Positions 26,153-34,164 of a stretch of DNA of 64,000 nucleotides are shown here, piece by piece. The position numbers and the translations under genes were made by a program. Numbering within the stretch: position 1 is the first letter of the stretch; the number at the start of each line of letters is the position of its first letter. Source of the DNA: Streptomyces sp. L-9-10 (lineage in GTDB: Bacteria; Actinomycetota; Actinomycetes; Streptomycetales; Streptomycetaceae); assembly GCF_004151105.1 (NCBI RefSeq), contig NZ_PHRF01000146.1, positions 62,001 to 126,000 on the forward strand. Direction: 5' to 3'. The notes under the pieces are model-generated. The model ran no database searches. It saw nothing but the letters and a program-made list of their open reading frames with translations, and had not been told where the DNA came from.

Positions 26153-26580
26153 TCCTCACACGAGCTGTGACCCGCGGCCGGAGCGGATGGTTGTACCGGG
26201 CTTCAACGTTCGTCGCTCAACGGCCCCTCGCCTGACGGCTTCTTCCGCCGATGAAACCGGACCGGAGTGGTGCTCTTCGTCCGCGACCAGCTCCGCCGAC
26301 GCATCCGTACGGGCAAGGGGCACTGCCCGTTCCCCGTCACCCTTCACGCAGGTCCGAGCGGACTCCGCCTACGCGCGGGACCTGTTGCCGGGCTGGACCG
26401 CCGATCGTCCGTCGATATCCCCGCGTCCGTCTTGCGGCGCCGGGGAGCCAAGGCTGCCGCAGCACAGCGAAGCCCGCTGAACCCCCGCACCGACAACTGG
26501 ACCAAGATGCAGCGGCCCGTCGGCTGACCATGGATAACACGCCGCGAAATTCACTTGCAGTGCCTGCCTACAGTGCGGAC
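26153..26580. other. Intergenic region, nothing recognised
   Basis: Several overlapping open frames exist here, but none has a supported start or conserved motif. I see no hairpin, repeat or operator worth naming. Confidence 0.4.
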
Positions 26581-27045
26581 ATGCCCATTTCGCTGCACCT
26601 ACAAGAGATCACCCCTGACAACTTCGGGGCCGCGATCAACCTGAGGGTCCGCTCCGACCAGGAGCACCTGGTGGCACCCGTGGTGAAGTCGCTCGCCGAG
26701 GCATACGTCCACCCCGGCATCGCCTGGCCCCGGCTCATCTGCGAGGGCGACGAGACAGTCGGGTTCCTCATGGCCTTCTTCCACATCGACTGGACCGGCG
26801 AAGGCACCGACTTCCGCTCCGGACTCTGGCGTCTCAACATCGCGGACGGAAAGCAGGGCCGAGGCTACGGACGCTTCGCGGTGGAGTCCGTAGCCACCGA
26901 GATCCGGCGCCGAGGCGGCACACGCCTGACCACCACCTGGCATCCCGGACCCGATGGCCCCACAGGCTTCTACCTGGCGCTCGGCTTCCGGCCAACGGGC
27001 GAGACCAGCGGAGACCAAACAGTGGGCACGCTGAAACTGGACTGA
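26581..27045 (+). CDS. GNAT-family N-acetyltransferase (PaiA/spermidine-type)
   Basis: A 154-aa GNAT protein: MPISLHLQEITPDNFGAAIN, VKSLAEAYVHPGIAWPRLIC, VGFLMAFFHIDW, LWRLNIADGKQGRGYGRFAVESVATEIRRRG and PTGFYLALGFRPTGE. RGYGR is the acetyl-CoA pyrophosphate loop (Q/RxxGxG/A). The VGF-x-M-x-x-x-x and LWR-x-I-D pattern fits spermine/spermidine-type acetyltransferases. ATG 26581 was chosen as homologues start close to the first strand; an ATG at 26530 is possible. No obvious ribosome site, so the mRNA may be leaderless. Confidence 0.85.
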   Translation: MPISLHLQEITPDNFGAAINLRVRSDQEHLVAPVVKSLAEAYVHPGIAWPRLICEGDETVGFLMAFFHIDWTGEGTDFRSGLWRLNIADGKQGRGYGRFAVESVATEIRRRGGTRLTTTWHPGPDGPTGFYLALGFRPTGETSGDQTVGTLKLD

Positions 27046-27186
27046 ACCCGGGTTTCGGTCGTCGCGTACCGAGACCGGCGGCCGGCAGGTGCAGGGCCGG
27101 CTCTCGCTCCATGACGGTGCCGAAATCCGAACCGTCACCGGAGAAGGTTCGAGTGGGCGCCTCGGCATCTGGGGAGGCTGAGGTCC

Positions 27187-27936
27187 TCAGCTGGGGAGTG
27201 ATGCCCAGAAGCGGCGCAGCACGTCTGCTCCCCGTTCGGGGTCCTGGAGCATCCAGTAGTGGGTGAGGCCGTCCAGTTCCGTCAGCTGGGCCCCGAGCCG
27301 TTCGGCCATGTCCCGGTCCTGCGAGGGCTGCGCCATGGGGTCACCGGTCGGGGCCAGTATCAGTCCCGGGGCGGCGGCGGGACGGTCGAAGTCCTTGCCC
27401 CAGTCGGCGTGGAAGTTGGGCCAGGCCGAGCGGTAGAGCGCCAGGATGGCGGCGCTCATCTCCTTGTCGTGGACCTCATCGATCTCTTTCGCGAGTTCGG
27501 CACCCAGGCCTCGGGGGCGGAGGAGGTCGCCGAAGGTGGGGCCGCTGGTGGTGGGTGACTTGCGCAGTCCGGCGAGCGACTCCTCACCCTCCGGGCTTTT
27601 CTGCCAGAAGGTGGCCGCCTCGTGCCACTGGTAGTCGGGATGCCAGCCGTGGGCGACGTCGGACACCCAGGTGCGTACCGGCACGTCGTAGGCGGAGACG
27701 ACCCGCATCGTGAGGTGCGCGCCCCAGTCGTGGCCGACGATGTCGACCGGCCCCTCTATGGCACGGAGTTCGCCGGCGAGCCAGGCCGCGTAGGTCTCCT
27801 TGTCTCGCACATGGGCCGGACGGGGGCTGCCGAAGCCGGGCAGCCGCAGGGCCACGGTCGGCCGCTCGATCCGTTGCCGGATGTCGTTCCAGATGGTCGG
27901 TGTCTCCGGCACTCCGTGCACGAATACGACGGTCAT
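27187..27936 (-). CDS. Alpha/beta hydrolase
   Basis: A 249-aa hydrolase of the epoxide hydrolase/dehalogenase-like clan: VVFVHGVPETPTIW (HGxP oxyanion motif), IVGHDWGAHLTM with Asp as nucleophile in place of Ser, an acid region LILAPTGDPMAQ, and a His in DGLTHYWMLQDPE. A cap with FWQKSPEGEESLAGL lies at residues 110-150. The Asp nucleophile suggests ester- or epoxide-type chemistry through a covalent intermediate. Divergent from the TetR gene at 28030, with an inverted repeat between. Confidence 0.87.
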   Translation of the reverse strand: MTVVFVHGVPETPTIWNDIRQRIERPTVALRLPGFGSPRPAHVRDKETYAAWLAGELRAIEGPVDIVGHDWGAHLTMRVVSAYDVPVRTWVSDVAHGWHPDYQWHEAATFWQKSPEGEESLAGLRKSPTTSGPTFGDLLRPRGLGAELAKEIDEVHDKEMSAAILALYRSAWPNFHADWGKDFDRPAAAPGLILAPTGDPMAQPSQDRDMAERLGAQLTELDGLTHYWMLQDPERGADVLRRFWASLPS

Positions 27937-27964
27937 GACTACTCCCCCAACGAGTAACTGGATC

Positions 27965-28000
27965 GGTTATCCACTTCACCGTAACATCAACCTGATAACC
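27965..28000. promoter_or_regulatory. TetR operator candidate
   Basis: Inverted repeat GGTTATC (27965-27971) and GATAACC (27994-28000), each next to a TATCCAC-like flank, in the 93-base gap between the divergent hydrolase and TetR genes. Both promoters must lie here, so it is the natural target for this repressor. Confidence 0.55.
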
Positions 28001-28029
28001 TATCCACCTAGCGCTGAGAGGGAGGACGA

Positions 28030-28578
28030 ATGCGGGCCGACGCCGCACGGAACAGGCAGAGGATCTTCGACGAGGCCCACCGCGCCATCGCCACCGGAGA
28101 GGTCACACTCACCCTCAACGAGCTCGCGCGCCGGTCCGGCGTAGGGGTCGGGACGGTCTACCGGCTCTTTCCGACCCAACGGGCGATGCTGGAGGCCATC
28201 CTGGAGGACTCCGTACGCGGCCTCGTCGCCGTGGCGACCGAGGCGGAGCAAGACCCGGAGCCCGTCCGAGCCCTCATCGGGTTCCTCCATACGGCACTCT
28301 CGGCCGCCCTCGCGCAGCCCGGCCTCATCGACATCCTGATCACCGCGACCGACGAGACGGACTCCCTGCGCCAGGCCAAGGCCGAACTGGGCGCGGCCGC
28401 TTCCCGCCTACTCGAACGCATTCAGCCGGCTCCCGCTCTCACCGGCGAGAACCTGCTCAAGCTCCTGTGCGGACTGATCCACGCCGTCAACGAGCATCCG
28501 GCGGACCGACAGGACGCCGCGGCCGATGCCTACCTCCGCATCCTCCAGGGCGGCCTCTCTCTGAGCCCCGGCCCGTAG
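28030..28578 (+). CDS. TetR-family regulator
   Basis: A 182-aa regulator with N-terminal HTH: RNRQRIFDEAHRAIATGEV, LNELARRSGVGVGTVYRLFPTQRAMLEAI. The HTH core GVGVGTVYRLFPTQ is typical of the TetR subgroup with a TetR_C_33 type ligand domain. GGGAGG just before ATG 28030. Divergent from the alpha/beta hydrolase and likely its repressor. Convergent with a second TetR gene downstream. Confidence 0.9.
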   Translation: MRADAARNRQRIFDEAHRAIATGEVTLTLNELARRSGVGVGTVYRLFPTQRAMLEAILEDSVRGLVAVATEAEQDPEPVRALIGFLHTALSAALAQPGLIDILITATDETDSLRQAKAELGAAASRLLERIQPAPALTGENLLKLLCGLIHAVNEHPADRQDAAADAYLRILQGGLSLSPGP

Positions 28579-28684
28579 ACGGCGCCGACTGCTCACGCCC
28601 CGCGTCTCGCGTGGCCCAGACGAGTTTTCGAACTCCAGGAGGTGGTGAGCTTCTCTCACAAACGACGGAGTTCGGCCGGCTCGA

Positions 28685-29371
28685 TCAGAGACCTACAGTG
28701 TCCGCGAGGCCATTGGTGTGGGCACGCAGGAACTCTTCGGGATCGCTCAGCGTATCCGCCGCGTAGTGGCCGAAGGCGTCGAAGAGAATGGCGCCGATGA
28801 CCGCGGACCACAGACCGTAGGCGCGGGAGACATTGCCCACCGGCATCTCGAAACCGAACACTCCCCGCAATCGCTCCATATCCGCGCGGACAGCCGGGTT
28901 GAGCGGCGCCTCCACCGTTCTCAACTCGCCCGCTTGCCAGGCGTCCTCGACCAGTCCGGCGAGAGCGAGGGCAAAACGCGTGCCGGGCTCCACGGTCTGG
29001 TCGCCGGGAGCCGCGTAACCGGGCACCGGTGTGCCGTAGAGCATGGCGAACCTGGACGGTTCACGAACGGCCCAGGCGCGCGCCGTGAGTGCTGCCACCT
29101 CAAGCCGCTTGCGGTACGACAGGCTCGACGCCGCCGCGAGGGCCGCGTCGACCTCGTCGGCGAGTTCGTTGTACGCGTCGACGATCAGCAGGGTGATGAG
29201 CGCTTCGCGGTCATGGACATAGCGGTAGAGCGCCGACGGGACGACTCCGATGTCCCGGGCCACGGCCCGTAGGGACAGGTCGGCCGGAAGTACCGTTGCC
29301 AGGTGCTCGCGTCCCACACGCACGATGTCACGCATCATCTGCTCGCGTGCTACTTGCCGTGAAGTGACCAT
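28685..29371 (-). CDS. TetR-family regulator
   Basis: A 228-aa regulator: EQMMRDIVRVGREHLATV, LSLRAVARDIGVVPSALYRYVHDREALITLLI is the HTH of the subgroup with GVVPSALYRYV and a TetR_C_25-like (WHG-type) effector domain of 140 aa. Upstream on the minus strand TTCAAG and TATAGG are spaced 17 bases apart, giving a near-leaderless start. It lies downstream of the membrane protein at 29497 but a strong hairpin separates them, so it is likely transcribed alone. Confidence 0.88.
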   Translation of the reverse strand: MVTSRQVAREQMMRDIVRVGREHLATVLPADLSLRAVARDIGVVPSALYRYVHDREALITLLIVDAYNELADEVDAALAAASSLSYRKRLEVAALTARAWAVREPSRFAMLYGTPVPGYAAPGDQTVEPGTRFALALAGLVEDAWQAGELRTVEAPLNPAVRADMERLRGVFGFEMPVGNVSRAYGLWSAVIGAILFDAFGHYAADTLSDPEEFLRAHTNGLADTVGL

Positions 29372-29450
29372 GCGCCCACCCTATAAGTCAACGGTGCGCC
29401 CTCTTGAACCGACAGTGCTCCCTGCTCAGAGGCGGGGGCGGAGCCGCAGC

Positions 29451-29484
29451 GCAGGGCCGGCCGTGGCATCCTGGCCGGCCCTGC
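29451..29484. terminator. Strong hairpin terminator
   Basis: Perfect 12-bp stem GCAGGGCCGGCC/GGCCGGCCCTGC with a 10-base loop, 13 bases beyond the stop of the membrane protein gene at 29497 (minus strand). Confidence 0.75.
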
Positions 29485-29496
29485 GGACACGACGGC

Positions 29497-29940
29497 TCAA
29501 AGCGCGTTCGCCGGAGCATCGTCACGCTTGATGACCCGCCACGACTGCCACCCGCGGCAGACGATGTACGCGAAGATCGTGAGTGCCGCGACCGTGGTGT
29601 CGGTGACCGAGGACTGCATACCCTCGGTGGTGTCCAGGATTGTGAAGGCGAGCACCGTTGCCGCGGCCTTGTGGAAGATCACCATTTCCCAGATCGCCGG
29701 AACCCGGCGCGGCCGGTACGCGAGCATCGCCCACATCGCGCTGAACACGAGGTATCCGAAGGTTCGCCAGCCCTCCACCATCATGCGGTCGTCGCTCGCG
29801 TCCGCCATCAGGAAGAACCCGTTGATGAACACCGCGAAGGTGACTGCGGAGTTGAGGGCCATCAGGCCGCGGCCGATGCGGTCCCAACGCCGGGACGGGG
29901 CACTGCGGACCGTGATGGTTGCTGTGGTCACGACGGACAT
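29497..29940 (-). CDS. Four-helix membrane protein of unknown function
   Basis: A 147-aa protein with about four membrane helices: LMALNSAVTFAVFINGFFLM, WRTFGYLVFSAMWAMLAY, WEMVIFHKAAATVLAFTIL and VAALTIFAYIVCRGWQSW. It matches the general shape of small DoxX/DUF-type integral membrane proteins with HK in the third helix. The upstream gap has two identical 13-base palindromes 53 bp apart, so it is tightly regulated. Start ATG 29938-29940 is preceded by AAAGG. Confidence 0.75.
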   Translation of the reverse strand: MSVVTTATITVRSAPSRRWDRIGRGLMALNSAVTFAVFINGFFLMADASDDRMMVEGWRTFGYLVFSAMWAMLAYRPRRVPAIWEMVIFHKAAATVLAFTILDTTEGMQSSVTDTTVAALTIFAYIVCRGWQSWRVIKRDDAPANAL

Positions 29941-29964
29941 CCTTTGAGCGAGGGAGCAAGAAAC

Positions 29965-30032
29965 GAGAACACTGTTCTCTGTTGAGAAGGACGATGCCCC
30001 ATCCTCCGGACAGAGTCAAGAACAGTGTTCTC
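29965..30032. promoter_or_regulatory. Twin palindromic operators upstream of the membrane protein
   Basis: GAGAACACTGTTCTC (29965-29979, perfect) and AAGAACAGTGTTCTC (30018-30032; 13-base core palindromic). The core AGAACASTGTTCT occurs in both; the centres are 53 bp apart, about five helical turns. On the minus strand the second touches a TTGACT -35 box. This is the pattern of a dimeric repressor acting by double occupancy or looping. The nearby TetR protein at 28685 is the best candidate to bind it. Confidence 0.65.
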
Positions 30033-30089
30033 GTTCAGTCGGGGCCGCGGGTGCAATACCAAAGACCCCCAGGAAGCCCGGGACGCCGT

Positions 30090-30183
30090 TCACACGAACA
30101 CCTCCCCGGTGCCGTGCACGGCGGTGAACCGTGCGCGCGGCGAGGCCGGGTCGTCGAGCTTCTCGAACCCCCGCCAGGGCCCG
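30090..30183 (-). pseudogene. Coding tail behind the repeat-rich protein
   Basis: Directly after the stop of the next gene, a minus-strand frame with almost pure G/C third positions reads GPWRGFEKLDDPASPRARF then TAVHGTGEVFV and a TGA at 30090-30092. It has no start codon of its own. It is either the shifted C-terminus of the repeat protein or the leftover end of another gene. Confidence 0.4.
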
Positions 30184-32052
30184 TCAGCTGTCGGAGCGGA
30201 ATGCGCCGTGGACGCGCAGGTTGCCCTGGATCGCCACCTGGTCGTCGTTGACGTGCATGAGCCAGTCGGTCCCGTTGCGGACCGACAGGTGGCCGTTGGC
30301 GTTCACCTTCCCGATGAACAGCGACTCCTCCTGGACGCGCAGGCCGCCGTTGACCGATATCTTGTCGTCGTTGGTGTGCAGGATCCAGTCGCCGCCGTTG
30401 CGGACCGACAGGTGCCCGTTGGCGTTCATCTTCCCCTCGAACTGCGACTCCCCGTGGACGACGAGGTCGAACTGGTCGTCCTCGGTGGTCAGTTTGCCCC
30501 TGACCGTCAGGTCGCCCGCGCGGACCGCACCCCCGACCTCCAGGTTCCGCATCGGCCGCAGATCGCCGTTGACGGTGAGGTCGCCCCCGGCGACGACGTT
30601 CCCGGCGGCGTTCACCTCACCCTGGGCGTCCAGCCGGCCGTGGACGACCAGACGGGGCGGACCGTCCTGCGTCTCCAGCACGTTGTCGACGGTCAGCCCG
30701 CCCTGGAGGGTGAGGCGTTCTTTGACCTGGGCGCGGCGGGTGACCAGGTCGTCCAGGTCCGCCTTGGCGGCTGCGACGGTTCCCCACTGATGGTTTCCGG
30801 CGCCTTGGTACACGTTCAGGCCGGCGGAGGGGAAGGCGATCCATCCGTCGTCGGCTGTGCGGCCTTGCACCCACGCGGTGTTGATGCCGTTCAAATCCGC
30901 CTTGTCGCCGGCGACGGTGCCCCACGCCTGCTTTCCGTCCTTGCGCACGTTCACACCGGACTGCGGGAACTCGGCCCAGCCCTTGCCGCCGTCGCGGTCG
31001 CCGACCCACGGGGTGTTCACGCCGTTCGCGGCGCTGACCTTGTCAGCCGTGACGGTACCCAGGTCGCTTCCCGCGCCATGGCCGACCGTGATCCCGGTGG
31101 GCGGGAACTGGATCCACCCGGCGTCGTCGCCGCGGCCTTGCACCGAGGTGGTGGTGACGCTGTCGACAACAGCCTTGGCGGCCGCGACGGTGCCGGGCGC
31201 GTGGGAGTCGTTGTGGATCTGCGCACCTTGTGCGGTGAAGGTGATCCGCCCCTTGTCCGTGGTGCCCTCGACCCACGGGGTGTGGAGTCCGTCGGTGGCG
31301 GTGACGCTCTCGAACTCGGGGCTGCGCAGGTGGACGGTGGTGGTGAGGATGTGCTCCGGGGGCTGCTGCTGAGCTGACGAGGCGGCTGTCAGGGTGTAGG
31401 TGGCGTCCCGCTTCGGCTCCTCGTCCGCCGCCGGCGTCCACTCCCAGCCGGTCCCGGCCTTGTGCGGGGGGTTCTTCGAGGGGCCGTCCGGTCCATGGAT
31501 CTGGTAGGTGAAGGTATCGGATCCCTCCCACTGCAGGACGACGCTCTTGCCCGCGGCCACCAGAGACTGCTTCGGACGGAAGTTGCGCGGCGCCTTGGGA
31601 GCCTGCTTCAGCAGGCTCAGCGTCACCGGAGAGTCCTGCTTCCAGGGACCGTTCCACACCGTCTCCGTCACCCGCAGCAGAACCGGTCCCGGCACACTGG
31701 AGACCGGGAAGCCCTCCAGCACGAGGATCATGGAACCGCTCGCCTTGAAGTACGTGGTGGGCTGGGGGGTCACGGTGAAGACACCTGTCGTGGCGTCCCA
31801 GTTGGTCAGCGGCTCTTCCCCCGGCTGCCTCGCTTTGTCCGGCAGGACCCGAGCCGTGATCGCCTTCGGATCGGGCGTCAGGGCATCCTCCTGTTGCCCG
31901 AAGGGCACATGCACCGTGAGGGAAACCCAGGCCATGTCCTGGTCCTTCGGGTTGGAGACGACGATGTAGACCGCTCCCTTGGACGCTCCGCCCGCCGCCG
32001 ACACCTGGAGCGGAGCCGGGTCGGTGAGGATGCTGTAAACAAGAAAAGCCAC
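30184..32052 (-). CDS. Large repeat-rich fibre-like protein
   Basis: A 622-aa protein with no signal peptide. Residues 1-150: beta-rich unknown domain (MAFLVYSILTDPAPLQVSA). Residues 155-245: Ig/fibronectin-like (VVLQWEGSDTFTYQIHG). Residues 253-432: four 45-residue repeats built on NTPWV-x-GR-x-x-x-GW-x-x-FP-x-x-G and GTV-x-x-x-KADL. Residues 450-535: short beta-helix-like rungs (GDLTVNGDL, AGDLTVRGKL). Residues 542-614: a 41-residue duplication (NANGHLSVRNG-x-DW-x-x-H-x-NDD). This architecture resembles tail fibres or other trimeric beta-rich shafts, but no phage or injection-system gene is nearby. Function unknown. Confidence 0.7.
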   Translation of the reverse strand: MAFLVYSILTDPAPLQVSAAGGASKGAVYIVVSNPKDQDMAWVSLTVHVPFGQQEDALTPDPKAITARVLPDKARQPGEEPLTNWDATTGVFTVTPQPTTYFKASGSMILVLEGFPVSSVPGPVLLRVTETVWNGPWKQDSPVTLSLLKQAPKAPRNFRPKQSLVAAGKSVVLQWEGSDTFTYQIHGPDGPSKNPPHKAGTGWEWTPAADEEPKRDATYTLTAASSAQQQPPEHILTTTVHLRSPEFESVTATDGLHTPWVEGTTDKGRITFTAQGAQIHNDSHAPGTVAAAKAVVDSVTTTSVQGRGDDAGWIQFPPTGITVGHGAGSDLGTVTADKVSAANGVNTPWVGDRDGGKGWAEFPQSGVNVRKDGKQAWGTVAGDKADLNGINTAWVQGRTADDGWIAFPSAGLNVYQGAGNHQWGTVAAAKADLDDLVTRRAQVKERLTLQGGLTVDNVLETQDGPPRLVVHGRLDAQGEVNAAGNVVAGGDLTVNGDLRPMRNLEVGGAVRAGDLTVRGKLTTEDDQFDLVVHGESQFEGKMNANGHLSVRNGGDWILHTNDDKISVNGGLRVQEESLFIGKVNANGHLSVRNGTDWLMHVNDDQVAIQGNLRVHGAFRSDS

Positions 32053-32417
32053 CGCTGAAAACCCCCCTGGATTCTGCTGCGCGTGCGTCCGTCCTCACGG
32101 GCTGGTCCCCGTATGGTCCATACCGCTGTCCCGCCGGACAACCCATGAATCCCGATGCGCCACAACCGGCGCGAACCAGACCCACGCTGGCCGAAACAGC
32201 GATTACCGACGTTCCGGTGCAAGGTCGTCAGGGCAAGCCCGGTCGCGAGCGCCCTTCGACCGCGCCGGCTGGAGAAGCCCCGCAGCAGGTGGCGGGGTCC
32301 GTGAGGAGGGCGAGGGCGGACTTCTTGTGGGCGAGATGGCCGCCGGGGAGCCGCCGGTTTCCCACGCGTGCGGGAGGGGGCGGCGGCGCGGGGGCCGGTG
32401 GCAACGAGATGAGTGGG
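32053..32417. other. Upstream region of the fibre-like gene
   Basis: No supported gene in 32053-32417. It should hold the promoter for the fibre-like gene; I see no convincing -35/-10 pair or operator. Confidence 0.35.
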
Positions 32418-32567
32418 TCATTCCTGGGCGAAGGCGCGCATCGCGGGGGTGTCGGTGTAGATGTCGGCCGTGACCAGCGAACGGCCACGGTCGGAGTTCG
32501 GCGGTCCGGACTCCCCCGGGCCGGTTTCGTCCTCGGAACCATCACGCGTGCCGGCCGTTCTGCGCAT
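32418..32567 (-). CDS. 49-aa small protein next to the ABC permease
   Basis: From ATG 32565-32567 a short frame MRRTAGTRDGSEDETGPG ... SLVTADIYTDTPAMRAFAQ to TGA at 32418-32420, 30 bases after the permease stop and on the same strand. The acidic N-half and hydrophobic C-half, with mostly G/C third positions, look translated. Possibly a small regulatory peptide or the tail of a lost gene. No family recognised. Confidence 0.4.
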   Translation of the reverse strand: MRRTAGTRDGSEDETGPGESGPPNSDRGRSLVTADIYTDTPAMRAFAQE

Positions 32568-32597
32568 TTTCGATGGCCGTCGGGTGTTGACGCCGCA

Positions 32598-33716
32598 TCA
32601 GGTCGCGTTCAGCGCCACCGTCGGGTGGAGGCGGGAGGCGCGGATCGCCGGATAGAGGCCCGCGGCCACGCCGATCAGGAGGGTGGCGGCCAGGCCGCCG
32701 GCCAGGGACCAGGGTGGGATCACCGCCGTCCACCCCTGGACCCGCGCGAAACCGTACGTCGCCACGGCGCCCAGCAGCGCGCCCGTCACCCCGCCCAGCG
32801 CCGACAGCAGCAGCGACTCGGTCAGGAACTGGAGCCGGATCGCGTTGCGGGTCGCGCCCAGCGAGCGGCGCAGGCCTATCTCCTGGCGGCGCTCCAGGAC
32901 GGAGATGACCATGGTGTTGGCGACGCCCACACCGCCGACCAGGAGGGCCACCGCGCCCAGGCCGAGCATCAGGGTCGTCAGTCCTTTGTCGGCTGCGGCC
33001 TTGGCGGCCAGCGCGTCCGAGGGGCGGGAGATCTTGATGCCCGCCTCGTCGCCGGGGCTGATGCTGCGGGCCAGGACCGCTCGTACGTCCTCCACCGAGG
33101 CGTCCGTGGAGCGCTCGAAGATGGTGGTGGGGTGGCCGTCGAAGCCGAAGTAGCGTTCGGCGGCGGGGAATCCGACCATGGCCGTCCGGTCCAGGGTGGG
33201 GACCAGTTCGAGCGGTTCGAGGATGCCCACGACGACCACGCGCGTGTCGTTCATCATGATCGTCTCGCCGGTGTGGGTGATGCCGAGACGCTCCGCCGCC
33301 ACCGCGCCGAGGACTGTCGTCGGAAGGCGTTCGCGTACCGGGTTCAGCCAGCTGCCCTTGTCGACCGCTCCCCCGAGCGTGGACAGCAGGTCGATGCGGG
33401 CCGCCTGGGTGGTGACGCCGACGGTGCGCTCCTCGGGCACCACGTCGCTGCGGCGGATACGGGCGTCGACGTTGCCGGTTGCCGTGGCGTGCCGCACCGG
33501 GCCGATGCGCTCGACCATCGCGACCGCGTTCTTGGGGAGTTTGACCGGCTTCCCCAGGTGGGTCTCGCCCGCGTCCGCGGTGAGGAGGTTGGTGCCGAGG
33601 CGGTCGAGCCGGGCCATCAGGTCCGCTCGACTCGACTCGGACAGGCCGACGACCGCGACCATCCCACTGTCCGAGAAGGCCCTCAGCGTCCTCGCCAACG
33701 TTACCGGAGGGACCAT
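32598..33716 (-). pseudogene. MacB/FtsX-type ABC permease, N-terminus replaced
   Basis: The C-terminal 350 residues are a standard MacB permease: a periplasmic MacB_PCD domain (DRLGTNLLTADAGETHLG, GVTTQAARIDLLS, TVLGAVAAERLGI) and three helices with LLVGGVGVANTMVISVLERRQEIGLRRSLGAT and LAATLLIGVAAGLYPAIRASRL. The first membrane helix is missing: after the family-like MVAVVGLSESSRADLM the upstream sequence becomes TLARTLRAFSDSG, which is not a helix. No ATPase gene is adjacent. I read it as a 5'-truncated permease fused to unrelated DNA near 33660, probably not functional. Confidence 0.65.
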
Positions 33717-33829
33717 CCGCTTACCGGGTCCAGGGGCGCACCACTCCCGGGCCGGTTGAGCATGCGGTGCATGGCGTGGACACCGAGCCCGAACATGGCG
33801 AGTTCAGGCGCGCCGTGAGTGTGGGCGCG

Positions 33830-33985
33830 CTAACGGCTGCGGCCGCGCAGGCGGCGTATGCGCGACACAGCCCAGATCCCGATCCCGATGACCGGGAACA
33901 CGATCAACGACATCCTCGCGATGGCGTAAATCCCCCCGAAGAGGAACACGAACAGCAACTCCCATATCGAGGGGTCCGGTTCCAT
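33830..33985 (-). CDS. 51-aa single-helix membrane protein
   Basis: MEPDPSIWELLFVFLFGGIY, ARMSLIVFPVIGIGIWAVS, then a basic tail RIRRLRGRSR. Two hydrophobic stretches and a positive end give a small integral membrane protein, a type common in Streptomyces genomes. Start ATG 33983-33985. It is too short for most gene finders. Function unknown. Confidence 0.6.
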   Translation of the reverse strand: MEPDPSIWELLFVFLFGGIYAIARMSLIVFPVIGIGIWAVSRIRRLRGRSR

Positions 33986-34164
33986 GCCCTGCCTTCTTGA
34001 CGTGGTTGCTCAACGTTGGCTCTCACGATGACGCATGTGCCGCACCCTCCGGTTCCGCCGGTTCCGCCACGCGCGGCACCCCGGCAGCGCGTCGACCTCC
34101 GGGGCGAGTTCGCGAGGCCGGCCCTCCTGTTCACTCACCAGGGAGCCCCGCCCGGTGGGGCTTC

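Noticed and set aside
29965..29979. LexA (SOS) box reading of the palindromes
   Set aside because: Actinobacterial LexA sites are GAAC-N4-GTTC; here the spacer between GAAC and GTTC is three bases.
29928..29995. 24-codon leader peptide overlapping the membrane protein start
   Set aside because: It has an ATG after GGAGG, but poor third-position bias and no regulatory motif; likely chance in a promoter region.
30025..31377. Plus-strand frame of 450 codons opposite the fibre-like gene
   Set aside because: Repeats of VDRHLVVVxV-type arise only from the antisense of the fibre repeats.
32145..33818. Plus-strand 557-codon frame opposite the ABC permease
   Set aside because: Low-complexity shadow; the minus-strand permease frame has the motifs.
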